DNA from: Anaerolineae bacterium
GTDB lineage: Bacteria > Chloroflexota > Anaerolineae > JACIWR01
NCBI GenBank assembly: GCA_024653325.1
Contig: JANLFX010000031.1
Span: 1 to 33,393 of the forward strand
DNA length: 33,393 nt
Direction of reading: 5' to 3'
Each line of letters opens with the position of its first letter. Position 1 is the stretch's first letter. Both the position numbers and the translations under genes were made by a program. Below the pieces are notes generated by a model that saw only the letters and a list, made by a program, of their open reading frames with translations, ran no database searches and was not told the origin of the DNA. Below are positions 1 to 8,652 of this stretch, in pieces.

Positions 1-69
1 TTCGGCGGGGGCGGGTCCCGCGGCAGGAGGATGAGGTGGAAACTCCATAGGGGGGCTTGCGCGGCTTTC

Positions 70-191
70 GTCCAACAAGGCGTTGGAGCGGACGCGCAAG
101 GACAGAACGGACTTCACGAGAGAGAGTGGTAGGTAGTGAAGGGGGTTTCGCGCGCCTACCGGGGGCGCGCCGCTCAACTTAGTCGTTAGCC
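70..191 (+). other. attC-like integron recombination site
   Basis: R''-like GTCCAAC (70-76) and R'-like GTTAGCC (185-191) flank imperfectly complementary arms: GTTGGAGCGGACGCGC (82-97) pairs with GCGCGCCGCTCAAC (165-178) except for two unpaired bases on the left arm. About 122 bp, within the usual attC size range. Confidence 0.72.
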
Positions 192-230
192 TGCGCTTTG
201 GGTTCAAGCATACGCGTAAGGAGTGAACAG

Positions 231-458
231 ATGAACACCCAAGTTATAGACAAAGTGGTGGAGCAATTGAAGTCTTTGCCGTATGACTTACAGCGTCAAG
301 TGTTGGAATTCACTCGCGTTCTGGCACTTTCTGTACCACGTGGTGTGGCTGGGAAGCAATTGTTGCTGTTCGCGGGTACGATTCCATTTAGTGATGTGGA
401 CTTGATGCGAGAAGCCATAGAGCAAGGGTGTGAACAGGTAGACGCCCATGAGTGGTAG
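231..458 (+). CDS. VapB-like (DUF2281-type) antitoxin
   Basis: Short ORF with RBS aaggag just upstream of ATG 231 (better than the listed start 198); overlaps the following PIN-domain gene; sequence KVVEQLKSLPYDLQRQVLEFTRVL. Confidence 0.75.
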   Translation: MNTQVIDKVVEQLKSLPYDLQRQVLEFTRVLALSVPRGVAGKQLLLFAGTIPFSDVDLMREAIEQGCEQVDAHEW

Positions 459-846
459 GTATCTCCTGGACACCAGCATCCTTATTGCCTTGTTCGCCGG
501 TGAGACAACCGTCAAAGAGAAATTGACTCAAGCCAGCGAAGTTTTTGTCCCCAGTATTGCTGTTGGAGAACTCTACTACGGGGTATGGAAATCACAGCGG
601 AGCCAAGAGAACCTTGCTCGGATTGACGAACTGGTAGCAGAGAGCGTGGTTTTGAACTGCAACGCTGAGACAGCTCGTTGGTATGGAGAAATCAAGAATA
701 CTTTGCGAGTCAAAGGGCGTCCAATACCCGAGAACGATTTGTGGATTGCGGCGATTGCGTTGGAACACAATTTAGTGTTGGCAACGCGAGACGTGCATTT
801 CGAAGAGATTGACAACTTGAAGGTGGAAATGTGGTTAAGCCAGTAA
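448..846 (+). CDS. VapC-like PIN-domain toxin ribonuclease
   Basis: MSGRYLLDTSILIALFAGE...VPSIAVGELYYG...IPENDLWIAAIALEHNLVLATRDVHFEEI: conserved PIN acidic residues; overlaps the antitoxin. Confidence 0.92.
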   Translation: MSGRYLLDTSILIALFAGETTVKEKLTQASEVFVPSIAVGELYYGVWKSQRSQENLARIDELVAESVVLNCNAETARWYGEIKNTLRVKGRPIPENDLWIAAIALEHNLVLATRDVHFEEIDNLKVEMWLSQ

Positions 847-851
847 ACGCA

Positions 852-873
852 GGCTAACATGCGCATAAGCCGA
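852..873 (+). other. 5' arm of a second attC-like site, interrupted
   Basis: GGCTAACATGCGCATAAGCCGAC directly after the vapC stop; GGCTAAC is the reverse complement of GTTAGCC at 185-191, as expected for a cassette's own R''/R' pair in circular form. Confidence 0.62.
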
Positions 874-1140
874 CAGACCCTCCCCCGGTTTTGTGGACAG
901 GGGGTTAAGCTACACCTGGTAGTAGAGCTGCTCATACTCCACCGGGCTGAGGTAGTCCAGCGACGAGTGAAGCCGGCGCCGATTGTAGAATGCCTCGATG
1001 TAGTAGAAGAGGTCAGGTCTCGCCTCATTGCGAGTGCGATATGCGTGGTGGTACACCACTCGCTCTTCAGGGTGCCGATGAAGCTTTCCATCGGGGCATT
1101 GTCATACCAGCTTTCCACACCGTTCACATCGACCTGAATA
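874..1140 (-). pseudogene. IS3-family transposase (orfB) C-terminal remnant with adjoining IS end
   Basis: Minus strand reads [16 protein letters not shown] then, after a frameshift, [51 protein letters not shown] (stop at 910-912): typical IS3 orfB C terminus. N-terminal part absent. Outer boundary approximate. Confidence 0.8.
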
Positions 1141-1218
1141 CGGTTAGTAGTGGCCAGCTTGAAAGCACCTCTTGGTCCTTCGCTGGCGGACACGGAGAAG
1201 GTGTAGGTCACGCTGACG

Positions 1219-1725
1219 GTGGATGCCGGGGCGGAGGACGTGGAGGTGAAACGGCGGGAGAAGGCGGAGGGATTACGGCGGGGGCGGATTTTGCGGCTGA
1301 CGGAGGAAGCGCTGGAGCAGGGTGGGGTACTGACCCAGGAGGACCTGGCCCGAGTGCTCAAGGTGGATGCGCGGACCATTCGCCGGGACATGAGTATCTT
1401 GCAGGCAGAAGGTCACCTGGTGCACACCCGGGGTGCGGTGAAGGGGGTGGGGCGGGGGCAAACGCACAAAGTGCGGGTTATCGAGCTGTGGCTGGATCGG
1501 GAGGGATATGACAAGATAGTCCGCTGGTTGCATCACTCAGCCCAGGCCATCAAACGTTACGTGAGCACCTTTTTGCGGGTGGTGGTGCTGCACCGGCAGG
1601 GGAGGTCAGTGGAGGAGATCGCCTTTCTGACCCAGTCGTCGGTGCGTTTGGTGAAGGACTATCTGGGGGGTATGAGGCGGCGCTGGGGGTCTCACACCGG
1701 CGGGAGAGGCTGGAAGAGGAAATAG
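1219..1725 (+). pseudogene. DUF1670-like protein, probably truncated and/or frameshifted
   Basis: RILRLTEEALEQGGVLTQEDLARVLKVDARTIRRDMSILQAEG...IKRYVSTFLRVVVLHRQGRSVEEIAFLTQSSVRLVKDYLG resembles the downstream DUF1670 ORF; lacks its N terminus; homology appears to continue in another frame (RLEEEIARVTARSELPTEGEKGG*) to about 1777. Confidence 0.5.
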
Positions 1726-1785
1726 CGCGGGTCACTGCCCGGTCGGAACTTCCCACCGAGGGGGAAAAAGGGGGGTAGTGAGGAG

Positions 1786-2580
1786 ATGAGCCGGGTGAAT
1801 CCCTACGCCAGCATCGAGAAGCGGACCTTCGAGAGCGCCTTGATGCACCTTTTGGAGACGGAATACGGGTTGCTAGGCGGGCGGCGCATCCTGCAACTGA
1901 TGGTGGAAGACGTGATGGGCCTGGTAGAGGAGTTCTACCCGGCCAGCGAGCGGGTGAGCAGCGGGACGTTGGTTTGGAGTTGTACGGCGGACGAGGGGAA
2001 GAAGGCCGAGCCGGGGAAGCGGACGGAGGAGTACAAGACGGTGACGGTGCAATTGCCCTTTGTGAACAAAGCCGATTTGCGGGCGCGGACCGAGAAGAAG
2101 ACGCCGCGAGGCAAGAGGCGGGAGGTAGCGGAGGAGCGGGACAGGCAGCGGCTGGCGCGGATGGTGAAGGCGGCGGCGGAACAGGGTGGGCTGCTGACCA
2201 TTGCCGAGCTGAGTGTGATTCTGAACAAGTCCTACGAGGTGACGCGGCAGTACGTGCGGGAGTGGGAAGAGGAGACGGGGGAGCTGCTGCCGCTGAAGGG
2301 TTACCGGATGGACCAAGGCAGCCGACCGACACACAAGCGGGAGATGGTGCGGCTGTGGGAGCAGGGGATAGAGCCGCCGGACATTGCCCGCGAGACTGGG
2401 CGCAGCCTGAAGGCGGTGGAGCGATACTTACAGGACTACCAGCGGGTGCTGATGCTTCTGAAGCAGGGGCTGAGCGCAGAGGAGATCAGGGTACTGACTG
2501 GACGTGGCAGGCAAGTTGTGTTAGAATATATCCAGCTTGCCCGCCAGTACCACCCGGAGTTGTTCGCTGAGGCAGATTAG
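1786..2580 (+). CDS. DUF1670 domain-containing protein
   Basis: Full-length ORF MSRVNPYASIEKRTFESALMHLLETEYGLLGGRRILQLMVEDV... with helix-turn-helix-like segments; RBS gaggag upstream. Confidence 0.75.
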   Translation: MSRVNPYASIEKRTFESALMHLLETEYGLLGGRRILQLMVEDVMGLVEEFYPASERVSSGTLVWSCTADEGKKAEPGKRTEEYKTVTVQLPFVNKADLRARTEKKTPRGKRREVAEERDRQRLARMVKAAAEQGGLLTIAELSVILNKSYEVTRQYVREWEEETGELLPLKGYRMDQGSRPTHKREMVRLWEQGIEPPDIARETGRSLKAVERYLQDYQRVLMLLKQGLSAEEIRVLTGRGRQVVLEYIQLARQYHPELFAEAD

Positions 2581-2777
2581 CGAAGCTAGGGTATTGTGAC
2601 AGGTGTCCCAACTGAAACTCAGTTATTGTGGTGCACTACGAGCCTTGTTTGATCCGGACAGTATTGTCTCAAACCTACGAAGTATGTTCATGGTGTCAAT
2701 TTCCAATGCCTCCCTGTCCATCTGCTCATAATACCCCCCATCAGACAAATTCTGGTTCAGAATGCGCCATAGCCTCA

Positions 2778-3665
2778 TTGGAACACACGCTATCCATCAT
2801 TCGGCTTCACCCTGTTGCGTTCTACTTTACTCTGGTCTACACGCTCGCCTGGGCAGTATGGATTCCATTGGCGATCGCCCGGCGCGGCGCAAGCGGTAAC
2901 CAGGTCAATCTTTCGCTTACCTTATTGGCTGGAGCTGCGCCCAGTGTAGCTGCCACGCTTACTACCTGGGTAGCCTTCGGCCGCAAAGGCGTGGCTCACC
3001 TTTGGCGGCGTCTCATCTGGTGGCGCATCAGTCCGCCATGGTACCTCGCCGCCCTTCTCATCCCGGCTATACTTGCGATCCTGACAGCGGCACTCGTCGT
3101 TCTATTTACCGGTCTTTCGCCAGCGTTTTTCGCAGGCACGCAACCCGCCAGCCTAATGATCGGCCTTCTGATATACATCCCGATGGCCGTGTTCGAAGAA
3201 GTGGGCTGGCGCGGATTCGCTCAACCTGGTCTTCAAGCGCGACTTTCGGCCCTTGGCGCCAGCGCCATCCTTGGTATGGCCTGGAGCATCTGGCATCTGC
3301 CCTACTTTCTCATACCTGAGTTTAGCTTCTTCCCTGCGGATTCACTTCAGAGATTCATCACCGGCTTTGCTATCTACTCGCTTGGCACTATCCCGACTTG
3401 TATCTTGATGGCATGGCTGTTCAACAACTCCACGGGTAGCCTTGTGCTACCTTGTGTTTTTCACGGCGCAACCAATGTCTTCAGCGGCACATTCCTCATT
3501 CCACTGATTAGAGCCAGCGGGTTCATTGCCCTTGTGCTGAGTGCCGGGCTCTCAACGCTCGCCGCCGCGGTTGTCCTGGTCGTGTTCGGTTATCGCCGGC
3601 TTGTCCGCGGATCTGTTGGACCGGAACACCCAGCCTTCTTTCGGTGCTCAGCGCTATTCTGCTGA
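2778..3665 (+). CDS. CPBP (CAAX/Abi-type) intramembrane metalloprotease
   Basis: EEVGWRGFAQPGL plus WHLPYF and FHGATNVF motifs in a multi-TM protein; TTG at 2778 is a plausible start inside the 2628 ORF. Confidence 0.8.
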   Translation: MEHTLSIIRLHPVAFYFTLVYTLAWAVWIPLAIARRGASGNQVNLSLTLLAGAAPSVAATLTTWVAFGRKGVAHLWRRLIWWRISPPWYLAALLIPAILAILTAALVVLFTGLSPAFFAGTQPASLMIGLLIYIPMAVFEEVGWRGFAQPGLQARLSALGASAILGMAWSIWHLPYFLIPEFSFFPADSLQRFITGFAIYSLGTIPTCILMAWLFNNSTGSLVLPCVFHGATNVFSGTFLIPLIRASGFIALVLSAGLSTLAAAVVLVVFGYRRLVRGSVGPEHPAFFRCSALFC

Positions 3666-5068
3666 TGCTATCCTTTCCACCTTACAATCTCTGGCCGTTC
3701 ATCTGGGTGGCTTTCATTCCCATGCTCCTGGCCCAGTTCCGGGTCATGCCGCGCCGGGTCTCCAGCCTGGCCTCGGCCATCGCCATCGGCGGCTGGCTGG
3801 GCGGCTACCTGACACCCATCTTCGCCGGCAGCGGTGTCTATATGACCTGGCTCCCGCTGCTCATTGCCGGCATCAGTTATCTGGCCGATAGTGGTGTGCG
3901 CGCCTTTCACGAGCGCACCGGATACCGCTGGTTCGTCGGATACGGTACGCTCACCTGGGTGGGCTTTGAGATGATTCGTGGCTTTATCCCCATCATGGGC
4001 ACCTGGGGATTTGTTGCCAGCACCCTCTACAGCCAACCTTGGCTCATACAGCCGGTGAGTATCTTCAGCATCTTTGGCCTCGGTTTGCTCATTATGTCCG
4101 TCAACTACGGGCTGGGACTAGGCGCATTGTATATCTTTGACCGGCGCTGGAAACTGGACCAGGACGTTCCGCCCCTTGCCGGGCGCTCGGTGCGCAACTG
4201 GATGCTGGGCGTGCTGGCCGTGCTGGTCGCCTGGACCGGCCTCAGCTTGGCTCTCTACCACACACCGGCGACACCCACAGTCCGCGTGGCCGCGCTACAC
4301 TATGACGCGGGCGCGCCTCCCTGGAACTCAGTGGATAAATTCAGCGAGCTCACCCGCCAGGCAGCTCAAGGTGGCGCCCGCATCGTCGTCTGGCCGGAGA
4401 TAGCCATTGAGGGCGATCCGCAGGGGGCAAGCGCTCCCGAATTTCGCCGGTTAGCCGCCGAGACCGACGCCTACCTGACCCTGGGCTACTTTGTCCGGGT
4501 GACCGAGCGGGTTTGGCGGAACGAGACCACAGTGCTGTCGCCAGACGGCCAATTTCTGGGCGTCTATGGCAAAGACCATCCTGTGACCTTCGCCGGGGAG
4601 AGCAGTCCGACGCGCGGGACCTATCCGGTGTATGATACGCCTCTGGGCCGAATCGGTACCATCATCTGTTACGACCTGGATTTCACCGATACGGCCCGCA
4701 AGATTACCCGCAACGGCGCACAACTGATTCTGGTTCCTTCCCACGACTGGCCCCAGATAGCCACAAAGCACTACACCCATCTGCTCTTCCGTGCGGTGGA
4801 AAACCGGGTGAGCATGGTCAAAGCCGACAACAGCGGCAACGATTCGGTCATCATTGACCCCTACGGGCGGATCATTGCGGCCGCGCTCACGCCCGGCGGC
4901 GATCGTACCGGTCAGGTTGTGATGGCCGATGTGCCCCTGGGCACGGGGGATTCGCTTGCCGTTCGCCTGGGCGACTGGACCGGATGGATTGCTCTGGCGG
5001 GGATGGCATTTTTCATCATTTACGATCCTGTGACGAAGGTAAGAGCAAAGCGAAATGCCTCGCTCTGA
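3644..5068 (+). CDS. Apolipoprotein N-acyltransferase-like membrane protein with carbon-nitrogen hydrolase domain
   Basis: N-terminal TM helices; nitrilase triad candidates in VVWPEIAIEG (E), GKDHPVTFAGE (K), IICYDLDFTD (C). Confidence 0.82.
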   Translation: MLSAILLMLSFPPYNLWPFIWVAFIPMLLAQFRVMPRRVSSLASAIAIGGWLGGYLTPIFAGSGVYMTWLPLLIAGISYLADSGVRAFHERTGYRWFVGYGTLTWVGFEMIRGFIPIMGTWGFVASTLYSQPWLIQPVSIFSIFGLGLLIMSVNYGLGLGALYIFDRRWKLDQDVPPLAGRSVRNWMLGVLAVLVAWTGLSLALYHTPATPTVRVAALHYDAGAPPWNSVDKFSELTRQAAQGGARIVVWPEIAIEGDPQGASAPEFRRLAAETDAYLTLGYFVRVTERVWRNETTVLSPDGQFLGVYGKDHPVTFAGESSPTRGTYPVYDTPLGRIGTIICYDLDFTDTARKITRNGAQLILVPSHDWPQIATKHYTHLLFRAVENRVSMVKADNSGNDSVIIDPYGRIIAAALTPGGDRTGQVVMADVPLGTGDSLAVRLGDWTGWIALAGMAFFIIYDPVTKVRAKRNASL

Positions 5069-5191
5069 CGTCCCATGGAATAGCTGGCTGATGGCATGGC
5101 GGGTTGGCAGGTGAAGGGGGGAAGCGCGGTGCGTTCTCGTGCACCGCGCTCTGGTATTGCGCTCGGTTTGGCATGAGGGATGGGCTGGCTA

Positions 5192-7423
5192 TCAGGGGCC
5201 AGCCTTATTAGAGGCCGTGATTTTGACCACCCATATCTCCCCTGGCTCCAATGGCTTGTCAATCACCAGGCGAACATCATCAAACCGGCAAGGTACTGCC
5301 TGGCCGGTGGTGAGGTCTGTAGCCGTGTAGTTTCCTGGTGGTATGGCAATGCCAAATCTGGGTTGTACCGGCTGATCTGTGTGGTTGAAGGCGAAGAAGA
5401 TGTAGAAGCGGTCATACCCATCCTTCCCCTCCAAGAGACGCGGTTCGATGTCCAGGTCTTGTGACACCCCATCCACCTTCACCGGTGGCTCAATCCTCGC
5501 CAGTCGTGTTAACCCTTTAAGCAACTTTCCGGCATTCTCATCCCCGAACTTATAGAAGCCCAGGCTCAGCATGGTGCCCACGAAGATAGCCCAACCCTGA
5601 CCATAGTGATTAACCACAATGGCCGGTCCACCATCCTCGAACTCTCCCACCACTTCGGCCGTATCGGCCAGGATTTCCATCTCCTCCCGGAAACGAGCCC
5701 CGGCCAGCGTATCCCCCTTGTTCAACAGGGGCAGTGCCGGATGGTTTCTGGTGAGACGAATATAACAGGGTGTGTTCTCTTCCAATCCTGTCGCTCCCCG
5801 CTCGCGACAACCGAAGACGTGTTCCAGCCCCAATCCCGGCACCGCTTCACTACAGTAGCCGGTTTCATCATTCCAGGCAGTACGGGCTTCGGCAATGACG
5901 ATCCCACCCCGCCGGACGAATTCCTCAATTCGGGCTGCCGCAGCGCGGGACAGCATAAAGGAAAAAGGCAAATACAGCAAGTCGTAGTCTTTGAGCTGTC
6001 CGGCAGCGATCTGGTCCACATGGACAAAATCCGCCGGGATATGCTCCTGATAAAGGGCTCGGTAGGCCCCGACATAGCTGCGACTGGGGATATAATGCCA
6101 GGGCTGACGCATGCATACCCACATGATATTGGCCAACACGTTCCAGCAGATAGCTGCCCGCGCCCGACTGGGTCTGGCGGCGTAGAAGAGATCCATGTTC
6201 TGAGTGATGATTTTCGCCGCTGCGCCAGCGGCCAGAGCCCGCTCGCTGGGCGTGCCATCCAGATTGGCCAAGCCGAAACCGGCTGATTCGTAACCACTGC
6301 TCATGGGATGCCAGGCGTAGAAGCACAGCCCCTTGGCCCCGTGGGCGATGGGCTGCCAGGCATAGGCGCGGGCATCCGCAGCAGTCATGTGCGAGGCAAA
6401 CATGCCCACGTAACCGTGTCCCCCCTGCAACTCCCCCAGCCAATATGGTGCCCCGACGGAATCACAGGCGGAGCGGGTGCCGGCCAGCATCGCTGCTCGA
6501 AAGGAGGGATCGCTGGTTTCCCTGGCTCCCACATGTTTGGGATAAAGCGAGGTGCCCCAGATGTCCACCTGACGGGCCATACGCCAGTCATCGGGTGAGC
6601 CTTGCTCGTCAATGGGCAGGGTGAGGATGGAAGGGATAGCCGCGTGGCTGGTGGTAATGTGATCATCAGCTCGGCGCACTGTATCGTGCCGCCAGCGCAA
6701 GTCCTCGGCTAGCTTGTCCATGATGAACTGTAACCAATCTATGTATTCGGTGTAGGTCATCAGGGAGATGAATTTGGGGGGCAGTACCAGATCCCAAGAG
6801 GAAAACTGGCGATACCAGGCAGCGTTGAGCGCGTCCAGGTCTGGGTACCGGCGTTGCAGCCAATCACGGAAACGCTGGACAGTGTGATGGCAGTAGCAGA
6901 ACATGGCCGGCTGGGGCAGGAAATCGAAGTATCCCCATTGAACGATATGCGGTTCGCTCCACAGGTCCCAGGCCAGGAAAGGCTTGTAGCCGGTGATGTG
7001 TTCGGCCAGGGTTTGCATGAAGCGTTCGGCAGCGGCGCGTACGCCAGGATGATCGTAACAGTAACCCGGCGCCCCTTGAGAATCAATGGGCACGCCTCCC
7101 GCCGAGACGTAGCGACAGTCGGGATAATATTTCACCAACCAGTCCGGCGCCGAATCGAGGTAAAGCTGGACTATAACCCTCAGCCCTACCTCCTCGGCCA
7201 GCTCCATCAGCAGGTCTACCGCCTCGAAGTGATATTCACCGGGGCGCGGTTCACCGCTGGCCCAATCCACCCAACAACGGACGGTGTTGAAACCACAGTC
7301 GGCGATGTTGCGCAGGTCCTTTCGCCAGGTCCGCCGAGCATCTGGGCCCGGTGGTCGGACCATGGTCGCTCTGGTTTTCCCACCTGTATACCAGGTAGCG
7401 ATAGGAATAAACTTTTCGTCCAT
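5192..7423 (-). CDS. GH42-like beta-galactosidase
   Basis: GFNTVRCWVDWASGEPRPGEYHFEAVDLLMELAEEVGLRVIVQLYLDSAPDWL, AWDLWSEPH, trimerisation-type middle domain. Confidence 0.87.
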   Translation of the reverse strand: MDEKFIPIATWYTGGKTRATMVRPPGPDARRTWRKDLRNIADCGFNTVRCWVDWASGEPRPGEYHFEAVDLLMELAEEVGLRVIVQLYLDSAPDWLVKYYPDCRYVSAGGVPIDSQGAPGYCYDHPGVRAAAERFMQTLAEHITGYKPFLAWDLWSEPHIVQWGYFDFLPQPAMFCYCHHTVQRFRDWLQRRYPDLDALNAAWYRQFSSWDLVLPPKFISLMTYTEYIDWLQFIMDKLAEDLRWRHDTVRRADDHITTSHAAIPSILTLPIDEQGSPDDWRMARQVDIWGTSLYPKHVGARETSDPSFRAAMLAGTRSACDSVGAPYWLGELQGGHGYVGMFASHMTAADARAYAWQPIAHGAKGLCFYAWHPMSSGYESAGFGLANLDGTPSERALAAGAAAKIITQNMDLFYAARPSRARAAICWNVLANIMWVCMRQPWHYIPSRSYVGAYRALYQEHIPADFVHVDQIAAGQLKDYDLLYLPFSFMLSRAAAARIEEFVRRGGIVIAEARTAWNDETGYCSEAVPGLGLEHVFGCRERGATGLEENTPCYIRLTRNHPALPLLNKGDTLAGARFREEMEILADTAEVVGEFEDGGPAIVVNHYGQGWAIFVGTMLSLGFYKFGDENAGKLLKGLTRLARIEPPVKVDGVSQDLDIEPRLLEGKDGYDRFYIFFAFNHTDQPVQPRFGIAIPPGNYTATDLTTGQAVPCRFDDVRLVIDKPLEPGEIWVVKITASNKAGP

Positions 7424-7441
7424 TTCTGTCCCCTCGGTTTA

Positions 7442-8652
7442 TCATTTTACATTCTCTCGCAGCCACGCCACAAGCGCCTGGCGGGTCGCGTTCCATGCAC
7501 TGGTTAGCACATAAGAGCCATGCCCATTGCCCGGCAGGGCGATAACCTGACACGGGCCTGAAGCCAGCTTTTCCATCTCACGGGCTTGTTGTAACACCAG
7601 ACCCCTAACACCAGACCCCGCCGATCATCTTCAGCCGCCAGGAGAAGAATGGGGCGCTGGCCCAGTTGGGCTATCTCGTTCACCGGCGGGCCGGAGATCA
7701 CCACCACGCCCGCGATCCGGGCGTCCTGTATTGCAGCCAGAATCACTGTCTCCCCTCCCCGGTCCGCTCCCACCAGCACGATATGGGCGGGGTCAACGAA
7801 TGACAGCGAGCGCAGGTAGCTCACTGCCGCCAAGGCTCCTTCGGGCTCCTGGATCTTGAGAGCCACCGGCAGTGAAACGTACCCCTGCCGCGCCAAGTCG
7901 GCAGCCAATTCCAGCCATTCGGTCTTCTCCCCCAGGCCGTGGGAGCCAGTGGAGACAAACACCAGTGCCGGCAATCCCTGCCCTGTCGCCGGGCGCACTA
8001 AAGCAGCATCGGCCTCTCCTCCCTCGACCGGGATAACCACATCCTCTTGAAGTACCTGAGTCACGGCTCGCTGTTCGATCAATCCCAGCCGCGCCGGACC
8101 AACCTCGGCCATTTCTAAAACACCATCGTAAATGGTAGTCACGACAATGGTGTTGTTCTGGCCGTATTTCAGCAACCCGCTAACGTCGGCGTAAGGGGCA
8201 AACGGCTTGCGCACCGGCTCAACTCGCTGCCCATTGACGAAGACCGAGGAATCGTACGGGTTGAACCAGGCGCTGATCCCGACCGGTTTGCCCTGCCATT
8301 CGGCAGGCACCTGAATCTGGCGCCGATAGACCACTACCCTTGCCTGGCCCACCAGCTCTTTCAATCCCTGTTCCGACCAGGAAGCAGGGGCCTGTACCTC
8401 AGCCCAGCCACTATCGTCGTAATCCGGCTCAGTCATCTCTGCGTTGAACATCTCCACCTGCTGGTAACGCCATAGACCGCTCAACTCGATGACGTTGGTC
8501 AGGCTCACATCGGTGATGGCCTCTTGGCCCTCGGCCAGGATCAAGGGAGTAGGAGATGGCCCTATCGCCGATGTGCAGCCGCTAGCCGAGACCACGGCCA
8601 GCGCTATCGTCACCAGAATACACTTCGCTTTCATCAAAGCCCCTCCTCTCAC
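7442..8652 (-). pseudogene. Lipoprotein with GH2-like sugar-binding domain and dienelactone-hydrolase-like alpha/beta-hydrolase domain; frameshifted near the C terminus
   Basis: Lipobox ASGC; DYDDSGWAEVQAPASW...VYRRQIQVP...SSVFVNGQRV; hydrolase domain follows. A 14-bp tandem duplication at 7592-7619 ends the ORF at 7504; removing one copy restores ...LQQAREMEKLASGPCQVIALPGNGHGSYVLTSAWNATRQALVAWLRENVK* ending at 7442. Confidence 0.75.
7592..7619. repeat. Perfect 14-bp tandem duplication
   Basis: TAACACCAGACCCC occurs twice head-to-tail (7592-7605, 7606-7619). Confidence 0.98.

Noticed and set aside
576-1391. 271-aa minus-strand ORF
   Set aside because: Chimeric: antisense to vapC on one side and only briefly in frame with the IS3 remnant; transposase homology continues in a different frame.
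990-1511. 173-aa Gly-rich plus-strand ORF
   Set aside because: Low-complexity shadow frame over the IS3 remnant and the DUF1670-like frame.
1550-2332. 260-aa Pro/Ser/Arg-rich minus ORF
   Set aside because: Antisense shadow of the DUF1670 genes caused by high GC; no recognisable motif.
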